DNA from: Caryophanon sp.
Lineage (GTDB): Bacteria > Bacillota > Bacilli > Bacillales_A > Planococcaceae
Direction: 5' to 3'
Assembly: GCA_018384745.1 (NCBI GenBank)
Contig: JAHAYH010000089.1
Location: forward strand, 1-64,000
DNA length: 64,000 nt
Of the stretch, positions 9,284 through 21,198 are shown piece after piece. The translations under genes were made by a program, and so were the position numbers. Below the pieces are notes generated by a model that searched no databases, was not told the origin of the DNA, and worked only from the letters and a program-made list of their open reading frames with translations. The first letter of the stretch is position 1. Each line of letters starts with the position of its first letter.

Positions 9284-10084
9284 TTATTGTAACGTTGCGT
9301 CTTTTTTCATCACGGCGCGAATCGCTTCGTGAATCGTATGTTCAAATTGTTGATCTTGTAGCGTCATCACGCCTTCAATGGTCGTGCCACCTGGTGAACA
9401 TACTTGGTCAACTAAATCGTACGGGTGCTGTTCGCCGATCGAATCAAGCACCATTTTCGCACTGCCAAGCACTGAGCTTGCCGCAATTTCAAGCGCGATC
9501 TTTTTCGGCAAGCCATCGCGTACGCCTGCGCGTGCAATCGCATCGATGTACATGTACGTAAAGGCAGGTGATGAGCAGCCTGTCGCAGTGAAAATCGCAA
9601 ATTGCTCCTCTGGCAATTCCACGATGGAGCCAACTGTTGAAAATAATGTGCGCACCATTTGCTTTTGTGCATCGGTTGCGCGTGCTGGTGCTGAGAAGCA
9701 GCTCGTTGATGCGCCGACCATTGCGTTAATGTTTGGCATGACGCGAATAACGGTATTATGCGGTAAAAACTGCTCATAAAACGACAGCGGTTTTCCTGCC
9801 GCGATTGAAATAAATGTATGTTCTTCGCGCACAAATGGTGCTACGTCACGCAGTACCCCTTCTAATAAATGCGGCTTCACCGCTAAAATAATAACGTCTG
9901 CTTGCGCTAAAATTTCTTTAGTAGAAAAACAAGCAGAAATGCCGTATGCTTCAACTAATTGATTTGTTTTTTCGCTTGAGCGATTCAAGCCAAAAATAGT
10001 CGCGGGTGCAAACATCGTTGACTGGCACATGCCTTTAATAATCGCTGTGGCCATGTTCCCAAGACCGATAAATCCATAATTCAT
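9284..10084 (-). CDS. proC: pyrroline-5-carboxylate reductase
   Basis: IGLGNMATAIIKGM N-terminus; RVMPNINAMVGAST; SPGGTTIEGVMTL motif. Confidence 0.95.
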   Translation of the reverse strand: MNYGFIGLGNMATAIIKGMCQSTMFAPATIFGLNRSSEKTNQLVEAYGISACFSTKEILAQADVIILAVKPHLLEGVLRDVAPFVREEHTFISIAAGKPLSFYEQFLPHNTVIRVMPNINAMVGASTSCFSAPARATDAQKQMVRTLFSTVGSIVELPEEQFAIFTATGCSSPAFTYMYIDAIARAGVRDGLPKKIALEIAASSVLGSAKMVLDSIGEQHPYDLVDQVCSPGGTTIEGVMTLQDQQFEHTIHEAIRAVMKKDATLQ

Positions 10085-10253
10085 GATTAATCTAAACTCC
10101 TTTATATACCGTGCATTTCATTAGTATAGCGATAACGATGGCGCTTCAACAAGTGATTTGTTTAAGCACGACATTGTACAAAGTGCGTTATTTCATATAT
10201 AAAAGAATCATCATGATGAAAAATTGTAAACGAGATAGTAGGTGAGCGAAACG

Positions 10254-11225
10254 ATGAAACGAAAAGAGCCGTTGCGTAAAAAAGGAAATATGATTGTCTT
10301 CCCAGGGGTTGTTGAACGCACGCTGGAGCTTGCACATGAGCATGCGGAATATTACCGGTATGAAGAGGCCGTTGACGAATTTGAAAAAGCATTTTCGTTG
10401 CAAGAGCCAACAACGCGTTCCCTTTTAGCGTATGCGTATTGCTTATATGAAGTGCGTGCCTTTCAAGAAGCGCGCGATGTATGTGAGCGTGTATTAACGC
10501 ATCCAAATATTCCAATGGTCGAAGTGATGGAGCTCTATTTAACGGTTTGTATGGAGCTGAAGGAATACGCGCATGTGACGACGCTTGCGACAAGTTTACT
10601 TGAGCAGCCATTAAACGACGAGCAACGTGAAAAAATTGAACGTATTTTATCGCTCAACGAGAAAATTGTCGAGCGCATCGATGGGCAGCAACACGTCGAT
10701 GAAAAGCTCGATCAATTTTTGACGATGCAGATTCATGAGCAAGATCAATTTGTTAATGCATTATTTCAGCAAAATATTCGTCCGTATAAAGAAACGCTCA
10801 TTCGCTATGTGGAAGATGCGAGTGTGCATCCGTTAATTCGGGCGACGTTGCTGACGATTTTTTGTGAGCAGCAAATCGACTGTATCATCCGTTATCCGAT
10901 TGAAGCGCGCATTGTCGAAGTTAACCCGATTGATTTAGTCGGCAGCCCGTTTGACATGCCTCAATTTACGGAGTTGATGGCACTGGCAGAACATCAGCTC
11001 GATGCCGATCCGACGAAGCAAGAGCTGGTCGAAGAGCTTATTAAACGCCATGCACTGTATGTGTATCCGCTTGATTGGGAGACGTTTTATGGCTATACGA
11101 CGGCTGAAATGCTCGCAGGCTATGTGCAGTATATCGAGCTATTATTTGGCCAAAATGACGCGTTAGATGAGGACATCATTACGTGTATTCAACAAATGGA
11201 GATGAATATGAATATTGAGATGTAA
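10254..11225 (+). CDS. tetratricopeptide-repeat protein
   Basis: ORF 10242..11225, likely start 10254; helical repeats such as YEEAVDEFEKAFSLQEPTTRSLLAYAYCLYEVRAFQEARDVCERVL. Confidence 0.65.
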   Translation: MKRKEPLRKKGNMIVFPGVVERTLELAHEHAEYYRYEEAVDEFEKAFSLQEPTTRSLLAYAYCLYEVRAFQEARDVCERVLTHPNIPMVEVMELYLTVCMELKEYAHVTTLATSLLEQPLNDEQREKIERILSLNEKIVERIDGQQHVDEKLDQFLTMQIHEQDQFVNALFQQNIRPYKETLIRYVEDASVHPLIRATLLTIFCEQQIDCIIRYPIEARIVEVNPIDLVGSPFDMPQFTELMALAEHQLDADPTKQELVEELIKRHALYVYPLDWETFYGYTTAEMLAGYVQYIELLFGQNDALDEDIITCIQQMEMNMNIEM

Positions 11226-11334
11226 GGAAATTTGTTGAAAGTCTAGGCATCTGTGTTATACTAAAATGGTTGTCAAACCTTAATAGTTAAGTAAGTTGTC
11301 TAACAAGCGAAATTTATTTTTGGAGGGTATATAC

Positions 11335-12627
11335 ATGTCTGTAAAATTCGAAAAGCAAGAAGCAAACACTGGTCTTTTAACTGTAGAAGTACCAGCTGAA
11401 GCTGTAAACAAAGCATTAGATGCTGCGTTCAAAAAAGTAGTAGTAAAAATTAACGAGCCTGGTTTCCGTAAAGGTAAAATGCCTCGTCCGTTATTTGACA
11501 AAAAATATGGTGTAGCATACTTAGCTGAAGAAGCTTTAGATATCATCGTACCAGAATTCTACACAAAAGCTGTTGAAGAAGCTGATATCTTCCCAGTAGC
11601 ACAACCTGAAATCGACTTCGATTTCGAGTCTTTACAAAAAGACGCTGCTTTCACATTCACTGCGAAAGTAACTTTAAAACCAGAAGTTGAGCTTGGCGAA
11701 TACAAAGGTTTAGAAGTAACAAAACAAGACGCTACAGTAACTGATGAAGAAGTTGAAGCGCAAATCCAAGAGCAATTAGCGAAAAAAGCTGAATTAGAAA
11801 TTAAAGAAGAAGGCGCTGTTGTTGAAGGTGACACAGCTGTAATCGACTTCGAAGGTTTCGTAGGCGAAGACGCATTTGAAGGCGGTAAAGGTGAAGACTA
11901 CCCATTAGAAATCGGTTCTGGTTCATTCATCCCTGGCTTTGAAGAGCAATTAGTAGGCGTAGCTACTGGCGAAACAAAAGACGTAATCGTTACATTCCCA
12001 GAAGAGTACCACGCTGCTGAATTAGCTGGTAAAGAAGCAAAATTCGTAGTAACTGTTAAAGAAATCAAAACAAAAGTATTACCAGAATTAAACGACGAGT
12101 TCGCAAAAGAAATCGACGCTGAAGTTGAAGGTTTAGACGCATTACGCGCTAAATTAAAAGCTACTGCTGCTGATCAAAAAGAATTCGAAGCGGACGCTCA
12201 ATTACGCGCTGACTTAGTAGCAAAAGCTGCTGAAAACGCAAAAGTTGAAATCCCAGCTGCTATGATCGATACAGAAATCGAGCAAATGAAGCGTGAATTC
12301 GAACAACGTTTATCTCAACAAGGTTTAAACCTTGAGTTATTCTACCAATTCACTGGTCAAGATGCTGCTGCTTTAGAAGCGCAAATGAAACCAGAAGCTG
12401 AGCAACGCGTAGTGGAAAACTTAGTAGTTGAAGCAATCGCTAAAGCTGAAGCAATCGAAGTAACTGAAGAAGACATCAACACTGAAGTGTCTAACTTAGA
12501 ACAACAATTCGGTATGTCAGCTGACCAAATCGTAACTGCTTTAGGTGGTACTGAAGCAATTAAAGCGCAATTAGTACCTCAAAAAACAGTTCAATTCTTA
12601 GTAGATAACGCAAAAATCTCTGAGTAA
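11335..12627 (+). CDS. tig: trigger factor
   Basis: Start ATG 11335 after [61 protein letters not shown]-type middle domain. Confidence 0.97.
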   Translation: MSVKFEKQEANTGLLTVEVPAEAVNKALDAAFKKVVVKINEPGFRKGKMPRPLFDKKYGVAYLAEEALDIIVPEFYTKAVEEADIFPVAQPEIDFDFESLQKDAAFTFTAKVTLKPEVELGEYKGLEVTKQDATVTDEEVEAQIQEQLAKKAELEIKEEGAVVEGDTAVIDFEGFVGEDAFEGGKGEDYPLEIGSGSFIPGFEEQLVGVATGETKDVIVTFPEEYHAAELAGKEAKFVVTVKEIKTKVLPELNDEFAKEIDAEVEGLDALRAKLKATAADQKEFEADAQLRADLVAKAAENAKVEIPAAMIDTEIEQMKREFEQRLSQQGLNLELFYQFTGQDAAALEAQMKPEAEQRVVENLVVEAIAKAEAIEVTEEDINTEVSNLEQQFGMSADQIVTALGGTEAIKAQLVPQKTVQFLVDNAKISE

Positions 12628-12950
12628 TTGCTCCGGTTAAACTAAATAGCATTTCCATGACAAGGTACGAGAAATCGTGCCTTGTTTTATACATATTTTT
12701 TGGACCATATAAAAGTAATATTGATTTTTCGAAACAACACGTGCCATTTTTGTGGAAGAATGATAAAATTAATACTTACTATACATATAAGCAACACACT
12801 GTGGCGCGATGCCGATCAACATCGCGATGTCACAGCATGCAAAAGGACGTTTATAACGCAATTAGACGGTGAATAAGTACAAAGCAGTCAATATATTTGA
12901 TAAAGTACACTAAATCTTGTAAGATTGTTGCTTGAATAGGGGTGACCAAA

Positions 12951-14216
12951 TTGTTTAAATTTAATGATGAAAAAGGCAATTTAAAATGTTCATTCTGTGG
13001 AAAACCGCAGGAGCAGGTGCGTAAATTAGTAGCAGGACCTGGCGTGTACATTTGTGATGAATGTATCGAATTATGTTCTGAAATTGTCGTAGAAGAGTTA
13101 GGTGTAGAGGAAGCTGTTGAATTAAAAGAGATTCCAAAGCCTAAAGAAATTTTAACTATTTTAGATGAATACGTAATCGGTCAAGAGCGTGCGAAAAAAG
13201 CATTATCAGTAGCCGTATATAACCACTACAAACGTATTAACTCTAACTCAAAAATTGATGACGTCGAGTTATCAAAATCAAATATCGTGTTAATCGGACC
13301 AACTGGTTCTGGTAAAACATTACTTGCTCAAACGTTAGCACGCATTCTAAATGTACCGTTCGCAATCGCAGATGCAACGTCATTAACAGAAGCGGGTTAC
13401 GTTGGTGAAGATGTTGAGAACATTTTACTGAAGTTAATCCAAGCGGCGGATTACGATATTGAACGTGCAGAAAAAGGCATCATCTATATTGATGAGATCG
13501 ATAAAGTGGCACGCAAGTCAGAAAACCCTTCGATTACACGTGATGTATCAGGTGAAGGTGTACAACAAGCGTTACTGAAAATTTTAGAAGGAACAGTGGC
13601 AAGCGTACCTCCACAAGGCGGTCGTAAACACCCACACCAAGAGTTCCTACAAATCGATACGACAAACATTTTATTCATCGTAGGTGGAGCGTTTGACGGC
13701 ATCGAGCAAATTATTAAACGTCGTCAAGGTCAAAAAGTAATTGGCTTCGGTGCAAACAACCAAAAGCAACAAGAGAACGATTCATACTTAGCACAATTAA
13801 TTCCAGAAGACTTATTAAAATTCGGATTAATTCCAGAGTTTATCGGTCGTCTACCAGTGTTAGCGTCTCTTGAGCAATTAGACGTTGATGCACTTGTTCA
13901 AATTTTAACGCAGCCGAAAAACGCACTAGCGAAGCAGTACCAAAAAATGCTTGAGCTAGACAACGTTGAGTTAGAATTTGAAGATGATGCACTTGTGGCG
14001 ATTGCTAAAGAAGCAATCGAGCGTAAAACAGGTGCGCGTGGCTTACGTTCAATCATTGAAGCAACGATGCTTGATATGATGTTTGAGCTACCATCTCGTA
14101 CGGATATTCAAAAATGTATCATTACGGCAGAAACAATTACAGAAAAAGCAACACCGAAATTAGTGTTAGCAGATGGTACTGTGCTTGATCCAACAGGTGA
14201 CAAAACTTCGGCATAA
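12951..14216 (+). CDS. clpX: ATP-dependent Clp protease ATP-binding subunit ClpX
   Basis: Zinc-binding [30 protein letters not shown], Walker [19 protein letters not shown] 12951 (FKFNDEKG) or GTG 12942 start. Confidence 0.97.
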   Translation: MFKFNDEKGNLKCSFCGKPQEQVRKLVAGPGVYICDECIELCSEIVVEELGVEEAVELKEIPKPKEILTILDEYVIGQERAKKALSVAVYNHYKRINSNSKIDDVELSKSNIVLIGPTGSGKTLLAQTLARILNVPFAIADATSLTEAGYVGEDVENILLKLIQAADYDIERAEKGIIYIDEIDKVARKSENPSITRDVSGEGVQQALLKILEGTVASVPPQGGRKHPHQEFLQIDTTNILFIVGGAFDGIEQIIKRRQGQKVIGFGANNQKQQENDSYLAQLIPEDLLKFGLIPEFIGRLPVLASLEQLDVDALVQILTQPKNALAKQYQKMLELDNVELEFEDDALVAIAKEAIERKTGARGLRSIIEATMLDMMFELPSRTDIQKCIITAETITEKATPKLVLADGTVLDPTGDKTSA

Positions 14217-14424
14217 TAGACCATAAATGATGAAGCTGACTTTGGCCTTTGTGCATATGGTGCACATTGTGCGAAGTCAGCTTTCTTTTTTTCTACAAAC
14301 GCATGCGTTCGTCAAAGTGGACGAATGAGCGCGAACGTTATAAGATGTTGAAATAATGTACACATGGTACACTACGTTTATACATACGTGAATGCAGTGA
14401 AAATTAACGGAGGTGTAAGCCTGC

Positions 14425-16749
14425 ATGAAAGAAGTAAAAAATACAACAAACATTCCTTTATTACCTTTACGTGGGTTGCTCGTTTACCCAACAATGGTAT
14501 TACATATCGATGTTGGTCGTGAGCGCTCGGTAGCAGCATTAGAGCATACGATGAACGAAGATCGCATCATTTTCTTAACGACGCAGAAGGAAATGCGTAC
14601 GGAGCAGCCAAAGGAAACGGATCTTTATACGGTCGGGACAGTTGCATTTGTAAAGCAAATGTTGAAGTTACCAAACGGCACGCTGCGCATTTTAGTTGAA
14701 GGTGTTTCGCGTGCGAAAATGCTCGCATACCGTGAGGAAGCAAAATTTGCGGTGGCAGACGTTGAGCTATTGCCAGATAGTCAGCATAAAGATGCTGAAA
14801 CAGAAGCGTTAATGCGCGCAACGTTAACGTACTTTGAAAAGTATGCAAAGTCGTCCAATAAAATTGCAACCGACGTCATGGAAACGGTCAGTGCAATCGA
14901 AGAACCAGGAAAGTTTGCGGACACGATTGCAACGCATTTACCACTGAAGGTGAACGAAAAACAGGAAGTGCTTGAAACGTTAAGTGTGAAGAAGCGTTTA
15001 GACGAACTGATGATTCGCTTGCATGATGAGCAAGAAGTGTTAAACTTAGAGCGCAAAATTAACACGAAAGTAAAGCAAGCGATGGAGCGCACGCAAAAGG
15101 AATATTATTTACGTGAGCAAATGAAGGTCATTCAAAAAGAGCTTGGCGACCGCGATGGCAAAACAGGTGAAGTGTCTGACTTAATGAAGCGCATTGAAGA
15201 AGCTGGCATGCCGGAATCAACGAAGCAAGTTGCGCTAAAAGAATTAGACCGCTATGAAAAATTACCATCTGCTTCTGCAGAATCGGGTGTCATTCGCAAC
15301 TACATCGAGTGGCTTGTGAACATTCCGTGGACAAAAGAGACAGAAGACCGCCTAGATATCGTGCATGCGGAAGAAATTTTAAATCGCGATCACGATGGAC
15401 TTGAAAAAGTGAAGGAACGTATTTTAGAATATTTATCTGTGCGCCAATTAATGAACTCGCTACGCGGGCCGATCATTTGTTTAGCGGGACCTCCAGGGGT
15501 TGGTAAAACAAGTTTAGCGCGCTCAGTTGCTGAAAGCTTAGGACGCGAATTTGTGCGCATTTCACTTGGTGGTGTGCGCGATGAGTCTGAAATTCGCGGT
15601 CACCGTCGTACGTACGTAGGGGCAATGCCAGGGCGTATTGTACAAGGGATGAAAAAAGCGGGCACGATCAATCCAGTATTTTTACTTGATGAAATCGATA
15701 AAATGTCCAATGATTTCCGCGGCGACCCTTCCGCAGCAATGCTGGAAGTGTTAGACCCAGAGCAAAACAATACGTTTAGCGATCATTACATTGAAGAGCC
15801 ATATGATTTATCGAAAGTGTTATTTATCGCAACAGCGAACGATTTAAGCACCATTCCAGGACCGCTGCGTGACCGCATGGAAATTATTAATATTTCCGGC
15901 TATACCGAAGTGGAGAAAATGGACATTGCGCGCCATCATTTAATTCCAAAGCAAATGAAGGAGCACGGCTTAAAGAAAACACAAATTGTGTTTAAAGACG
16001 AAGCGGTGCAAGATATTATTCGTTACTATACACGTGAAGCTGGTGTGCGTGGCTTAGAGCGCCAAATGGCAACGATTTGCCGTAAAGCTGCAAAAGTCAT
16101 CGTCTCTGGCGACAAAAAGCGCGTGACAATTAACTCAAAAGTAGTCATTGAGTTTTTAGGGAAACATCGCTTCCGTCACGGGCAAGCAGAAACAGAAAAC
16201 CAAGTCGGTGTCGCAACAGGTCTTGCTTACACAACAGTAGGTGGCGATACGTTGCAAATTGAAGTGTCGATTACGCCAGGGAAAGGCAAGCTTCAATTAA
16301 CAGGGAAGCTTGGCGACGTGATGAAAGAATCCGCATCAATTGCGTTAACATACGTCCGTTCATTACAAGAAAAATTACAGCTTGCAGAAGATTACTTCGA
16401 CAAGCATGATCTTCACATTCACGTACCAGAAGGCGCTGTGCCAAAAGACGGTCCATCTGCAGGGATTACGATGACAACAGCAATCGTGTCAGCAATCTCA
16501 GGAAAAGCGATTCGTCGTGAAGTCGGCATGACCGGTGAAATTACGCTACGTGGTCGTGTGTTACCAATCGGTGGCTTAAAAGAGAAATCGTTAAGTGCAC
16601 ACCGCGCAGGGTTAACGACGATCATCGTACCAAAAGATAATGAACGCGATATTGATGATATTCCAGAAAGCGTACGTCATGAGCTTACATTCAAATTAGT
16701 ATCTACAGCAGACGAAGTATTAAACGCTGCGTTAGATGGAGGGTTTTAA
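14425..16749 (+). CDS. lonA: endopeptidase La (Lon protease)
   Basis: LPLLPLRGLLVYPTMVL N-domain, GPPGVGKTSLARSVA, PKDGPSAGITM Ser-Lys protease motif. Confidence 0.98.
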   Translation: MKEVKNTTNIPLLPLRGLLVYPTMVLHIDVGRERSVAALEHTMNEDRIIFLTTQKEMRTEQPKETDLYTVGTVAFVKQMLKLPNGTLRILVEGVSRAKMLAYREEAKFAVADVELLPDSQHKDAETEALMRATLTYFEKYAKSSNKIATDVMETVSAIEEPGKFADTIATHLPLKVNEKQEVLETLSVKKRLDELMIRLHDEQEVLNLERKINTKVKQAMERTQKEYYLREQMKVIQKELGDRDGKTGEVSDLMKRIEEAGMPESTKQVALKELDRYEKLPSASAESGVIRNYIEWLVNIPWTKETEDRLDIVHAEEILNRDHDGLEKVKERILEYLSVRQLMNSLRGPIICLAGPPGVGKTSLARSVAESLGREFVRISLGGVRDESEIRGHRRTYVGAMPGRIVQGMKKAGTINPVFLLDEIDKMSNDFRGDPSAAMLEVLDPEQNNTFSDHYIEEPYDLSKVLFIATANDLSTIPGPLRDRMEIINISGYTEVEKMDIARHHLIPKQMKEHGLKKTQIVFKDEAVQDIIRYYTREAGVRGLERQMATICRKAAKVIVSGDKKRVTINSKVVIEFLGKHRFRHGQAETENQVGVATGLAYTTVGGDTLQIEVSITPGKGKLQLTGKLGDVMKESASIALTYVRSLQEKLQLAEDYFDKHDLHIHVPEGAVPKDGPSAGITMTTAIVSAISGKAIRREVGMTGEITLRGRVLPIGGLKEKSLSAHRAGLTTIIVPKDNERDIDDIPESVRHELTFKLVSTADEVLNAALDGGF

Positions 16750-16752
16750 ACA

Positions 16753-17334
16753 ATGAAAGTGCATAACGTAGAAATGGTTATTAGTGCTGTACGACCAGAC
16801 CAATATCCAGAGGAAGGGTACCCAGAGTTTGCATTAGCAGGTCGCTCAAACGTAGGGAAATCTTCATTTATTAACCGCATGATCGGACGTAAAGCGCTTG
16901 CGCGTATTTCGTCAAAACCAGGGAAAACACAAACGTTAAACTTCTACAAAATTGAAGAGCAACTGTTTTTCGTAGACGTACCTGGTTACGGTTATGCGAA
17001 AGTATCAAAGCGTGAGCGTGAAGCGTGGGGCAAAATGATTGAGCGCTACTTCACAGGACGCGAGCCGTTAAAAGCGGTTGTGCAAATTATCGACATTCGT
17101 CACGAGCCAACAGACGATGACTGCATGATGTATGATTTCTTAAAGCATTACAACATTCCAGTCATTATCATTGCGACGAAAGCGGATAAAATTCCAAAAG
17201 GCAAATGGGATAAGCATAAAAACATCATTAAAAAAGTGTTAGAAATGGATGCCAACGATCCAATTATCGTCTTCTCATCTGAAAAAGGCTTAGGCTATGA
17301 TGAAGCTTGGGCAGAAATTGAAAAACGCATGTAA
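16753..17334 (+). CDS. engB: ribosome-biogenesis GTP-binding protein EngB/YsxC
   Basis: [44 protein letters not shown]. Confidence 0.97.
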   Translation: MKVHNVEMVISAVRPDQYPEEGYPEFALAGRSNVGKSSFINRMIGRKALARISSKPGKTQTLNFYKIEEQLFFVDVPGYGYAKVSKREREAWGKMIERYFTGREPLKAVVQIIDIRHEPTDDDCMMYDFLKHYNIPVIIIATKADKIPKGKWDKHKNIIKKVLEMDANDPIIVFSSEKGLGYDEAWAEIEKRM

Positions 17335-17354
17335 GCGACTAACGAACAAAGGGT

Positions 17355-17393
17355 GCTATTTGAAACGAACGTGTTTCAAATAGCGTCCTTTTT
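17355..17393 (+). terminator. intrinsic terminator after engB
   Basis: GCTATTTGAAAC-N6-GTTTCAAATAGC followed by a T-rich tract. Confidence 0.85.
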
Positions 17394-17672
17394 TTGAATG
17401 GATGATGTACATAGCAATAACATAGGTTGTTTTTCCCGTTGGCGTCCGCCTCTTGTTCCGAGCAATATTGATGTTCAAATAGCAACGCCGACGTTCGATC
17501 ATTCCCCTTTTTTTAACGCTAACGACCATCCTACTAAATTTTCTGTTCAAAGGCCTATGCAATGGTATAAAATAACAATAAATAAGGTTCATAGCTTGAA
17601 GTTTTGAGAAATCGAAAAATGACTAGAGTTTTTGCAATCGCTTCCGATACATATAGTATGGAGGTGTAAGCT

Positions 17673-17852
17673 ATGGATATCGCAGCATTATCAACACAAT
17701 TAGCGCAAGTAAACGTCATGCAGCAAGTGTCATTAGCCGTTACAGAAATGGCAATGGATGCACAAACAGACATGACTGCTCAACTCGTCGAAGCAATGGA
17801 GACGAGCGCGCCACATCCAACATTAGGACAGTCAATTGACATTTCGATTTAA
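17673..17852 (+). CDS. YjfB-family small protein (putative motility protein family), 59 aa
   Basis: Read directly: MDIAALSTQLAQVNVMQQVSLAVTEMAMDAQTDMTAQLVEAMETSAPHPTLGQSIDISI; SD GGAGGTG upstream. Confidence 0.75.
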   Translation: MDIAALSTQLAQVNVMQQVSLAVTEMAMDAQTDMTAQLVEAMETSAPHPTLGQSIDISI

Positions 17853-17923
17853 CCGTATATTGTTCGCGTGTATTTTTTGTGCACGGAATAAAATAGAATG
17901 AAGAAGCAATAGGAGGGAAAGGC

Positions 17924-19630
17924 GTGAAAGTAAACTACGCATACGTCGTGTTGCTTGCGCTTCTCTGTGTGATTGCATTTCCAGTGCAGCCTGCATCCGC
18001 AGCGTCTGTTCAAGGAGAGTTTGTAGAGGCGGTTTATCGTGATACGGTCGATGCAAAAGGAAATGTAACCGGGCAGGAGCTCAGTCAAGTAACATTGCGC
18101 GCAAGCGATGGCAGTGAACGTACATATTTTATGAATGCACTTGCTAGCTTGTACATTAATAACACACCAACGAATATCCAAGGGTTTAAAGCAGGCATGC
18201 AAGTAACAGCATCGGTCACATTGCGCCGCATTACAGAAATGCGCGGTACATCTGTTGATCCATCGAATGAAGATGCGAACTTTGGAGAAGCAAACACAAG
18301 TACAGCTGGACAAATTAATGCAAATGGTCGTTCGTTATCAGGAATTGTAACGGAAATTGATCCATACGGTATGTTTATGACCGTAAAAACAGATCAAGGA
18401 CGTGAAACGCAATACTTCTTAAACAACGACACAAAGTACTTTAAAAACAGCAATCAAACGACACTTGCTGGCTTATTTATCGGCGATCGTGTGCAGTTAA
18501 ACTTTTCTTCTGCCACATCATCAACGGTAACGCGTGTCACGATGAGTGACGTCGGTAAAAAGGTGTCAGGTATTTATAAAGCACGACTGCAAGTATTTTC
18601 AGGTGCGACAAATCGTTTAACGGTTCGCAACGAAGAACAATTTAAAAACTGGGATTTCCAGCAAATGAATGGTTCGCGTTTAAAGGCATATAAAACGACA
18701 AGTCAAACAACGTATTACGTCGGCGGCATGAAAATTGCGAAAAACCAATTAAGCAATTATCGCGGCAGTGAACTATATTACGTAACGACGAATACGTTTG
18801 GGCAAGAAGTGATTGAAAAAGTGGTCGTACTGAGCATGCGTGAGCGTTCATTTGAAGCGCCAATCGTAAGTGTCGACACGGCAAACAACTATATGCGCTT
18901 TGACTTAGAAACGTTAAAGTTCCTTTATTACCACGGTGGAACAATTTTAGTGCGCAACGGTCGTCTCATTGAAGAAACGAGCTTAATCGGACAAGGGAAA
19001 GCATTTGCGTTAACGCAACCACAAGGTAATACAGAAGTTGCAAATATGATTTACACAACGTCTAAAGGGTTTACATCGGCAAACTTAGCGGACCATGAGC
19101 TATACTTCGGTGAGCTTTACTACGGTGGCGATTTAAATGATTACAACATTGAATTAAACGACGCCGTGAAGCTAACAGATAACTACTGGCAAGTGACAAA
19201 TGAGCCGATTGTGGATCTGAAGTTTACAAATACAACCGCTGCATATGATGATTTAGAAGGCAACGTATTACCGTTTGATGCAGAAACGGAGCTACACGCA
19301 TATGAAGGTTACTACGGTTACTTCTACGTGCAAGACGGTATCATTGATACGGTATACTTCATCGATCCATCTGCGCGCAACAGCGAGCAAATTGTGACAG
19401 GTGTTGTTGATCGCGTGAACGAGCGCACAGGGCAGTTTGACGTACACTCATTAAATGAATGGGTTGGCGATAACTGGCAGGGCATCGGCGGCGACTTACA
19501 AACAACGCTTGATAAAGCAGTCATTATAAAAGATGGCAAAAACATTTCAGCGTCACAAATTACAGCAGGCGATCACGTCTACATGCTGTTAGATGCAGAT
19601 AGCGAACCACATGTAGTATTAATCAATTAA
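17924..19630 (+). CDS. secreted protein of unknown function
   Basis: Signal peptide VVLLALLCVIAFPVQPASAA; no recognised enzymatic domain. Confidence 0.7.
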   Translation: MKVNYAYVVLLALLCVIAFPVQPASAASVQGEFVEAVYRDTVDAKGNVTGQELSQVTLRASDGSERTYFMNALASLYINNTPTNIQGFKAGMQVTASVTLRRITEMRGTSVDPSNEDANFGEANTSTAGQINANGRSLSGIVTEIDPYGMFMTVKTDQGRETQYFLNNDTKYFKNSNQTTLAGLFIGDRVQLNFSSATSSTVTRVTMSDVGKKVSGIYKARLQVFSGATNRLTVRNEEQFKNWDFQQMNGSRLKAYKTTSQTTYYVGGMKIAKNQLSNYRGSELYYVTTNTFGQEVIEKVVVLSMRERSFEAPIVSVDTANNYMRFDLETLKFLYYHGGTILVRNGRLIEETSLIGQGKAFALTQPQGNTEVANMIYTTSKGFTSANLADHELYFGELYYGGDLNDYNIELNDAVKLTDNYWQVTNEPIVDLKFTNTTAAYDDLEGNVLPFDAETELHAYEGYYGYFYVQDGIIDTVYFIDPSARNSEQIVTGVVDRVNERTGQFDVHSLNEWVGDNWQGIGGDLQTTLDKAVIIKDGKNISASQITAGDHVYMLLDADSEPHVVLIN

Positions 19631-19695
19631 CGAGCAAAAAGGAGTAGGAACTTAGTGCTTACTCCTTTTGCGTTGTAGAAAGGGGCATAATCAGC

Positions 19696-21165
19696 ATGAA
19701 GAAAAAGCGATGGATAAAGGCATCGGCAACACTTGCAGCAGCAGTAGCGCTTGCATGCAGCCTTTATACGAGCGAAGCAGATGCGAAAGCACCGGATGTT
19801 TACGGCGGCATTATGAATGAATATGAATATGAGGAAGTTGTCTTTATTACAGGGCAGCCAGTCGTGTTTAAAGGTGATTCAAAAGCCGCGAAGTTTACGG
19901 AAAGTGAAAAAAATGGCAAACGTACAGAAACGCATTCGTTGAAGCTTGTAAACGAAAATGGTGATGAATTAACGCGCTCCTTTACGTACGAGTTTGATAC
20001 GAAATCACAAACGGCGGTTGGACAATTTACCGAAAACGGCAACGTGAAGTCGTTTAAAGAAGAAATCGTCATTGATGATGTCGCTTACGTACTGAAAGAC
20101 TATCAATATTCCAACTCGATTTGGCACGATAAATTAGCGGCGAATTTATATTACTCAGGCAATGCCGAAATTCGTAAAATTTATGAAACCGATGTGAAAA
20201 AAGGCGAAAAAGCAAAGCGCATTGATGTGTACATTACGAGTAAAAATGATGGCTATGAAAACTTTTGGGGCGCAACAGAAACGAAGCTAACGGACGCAGT
20301 ATACATGCACGACGACTTAGGCACATTTACGGTGAAAAGCAAGGTGTCTAACAGCAAGTCTAAAACGTTCGTCTACGAAGAAAGTAAGCCGTCTTTATCA
20401 AACGTACCAGGTGGCTATTTAGTGGCGACAAATGCAGATGCCATTTCGGAATACACGTATGAAGTGCCCAATTTAAAAAGCACAGGTACGATTCAATTAA
20501 ATACGGAATACAGCACGCGCAATGAGCGTTTAGCGGTGCCAAAATTCCGTGATTTAGCAACGCACTGGGCAAAGGAAGATATTGAAAAGCTGTATTCATT
20601 AGGTGTATATGATGATGAAAGCAACTTCTTCTCGCCGGGAACACCGATGTTGCGTTATGACTTTGCGATTGCGGTTGCAAAGGCTATTGATTCACGCGTT
20701 GAGCTAGAACCAGCGACGAAAAAGAACCCAACACCAAAAGCGCTATTTGACGATGTGGCCGTACCAAAAACGGCAAAGGATCGCGACCAATATGCGTACT
20801 TTGCAAGTATTGTTGAAAAAGGTGTGATTCGCGGGGAAAACGGGTTGTTTAAACCGACGAATTCATTAACGCGTCAGCAAGCAGCAGTTATTATGATTCG
20901 TGCGCTAGGGATGGAGCATATCGCACCAGATCCAGGCTATCAAACGTCCTATGCAGATGATGCACGCATTGCAGACTACGCGCGAGATGGCGTCTATGTT
21001 GCGCAGGAGCTCGGCATTATGATGGGTGACCCAGCAACGAATATGTTTAATCCGTACAAGCCGTTAACGCGCGCACAAGCGTCTGCGATTATTACGCGCT
21101 TCTTACAATACTTAGAGGAAGATTTACAACAAAACTACCGCGATGACGTTTTATTATTTAACTAG
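19696..21165 (+). CDS. S-layer-homology (SLH) domain secreted protein
   Basis: Signal peptide; C-terminal SLH repeats FRDLATHWAKEDIEKLYSLGVYDD..., FDDVAVPK...YFASIVEKGVIRGENGLFKPTNSLTRQQAAVIMIRAL, ...LGIMMGDPATNMFNPYKPLTRAQASAIITRFL. Confidence 0.9.
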   Translation: MKKKRWIKASATLAAAVALACSLYTSEADAKAPDVYGGIMNEYEYEEVVFITGQPVVFKGDSKAAKFTESEKNGKRTETHSLKLVNENGDELTRSFTYEFDTKSQTAVGQFTENGNVKSFKEEIVIDDVAYVLKDYQYSNSIWHDKLAANLYYSGNAEIRKIYETDVKKGEKAKRIDVYITSKNDGYENFWGATETKLTDAVYMHDDLGTFTVKSKVSNSKSKTFVYEESKPSLSNVPGGYLVATNADAISEYTYEVPNLKSTGTIQLNTEYSTRNERLAVPKFRDLATHWAKEDIEKLYSLGVYDDESNFFSPGTPMLRYDFAIAVAKAIDSRVELEPATKKNPTPKALFDDVAVPKTAKDRDQYAYFASIVEKGVIRGENGLFKPTNSLTRQQAAVIMIRALGMEHIAPDPGYQTSYADDARIADYARDGVYVAQELGIMMGDPATNMFNPYKPLTRAQASAIITRFLQYLEEDLQQNYRDDVLLFN

Positions 21166-21198
21166 TCGTAATTTTACACAAAAGAAAGGTGAACGCCG

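Noticed and set aside
17356-17592. Minus-strand 78-aa ORF (…YLNINIARNKRRTPTGKTTYVIAMYIIH…) as a possible transposase remnant
   Set aside because: Overlaps the engB terminator, no recognisable transposase motif, no start/SD support and no flanking repeats.
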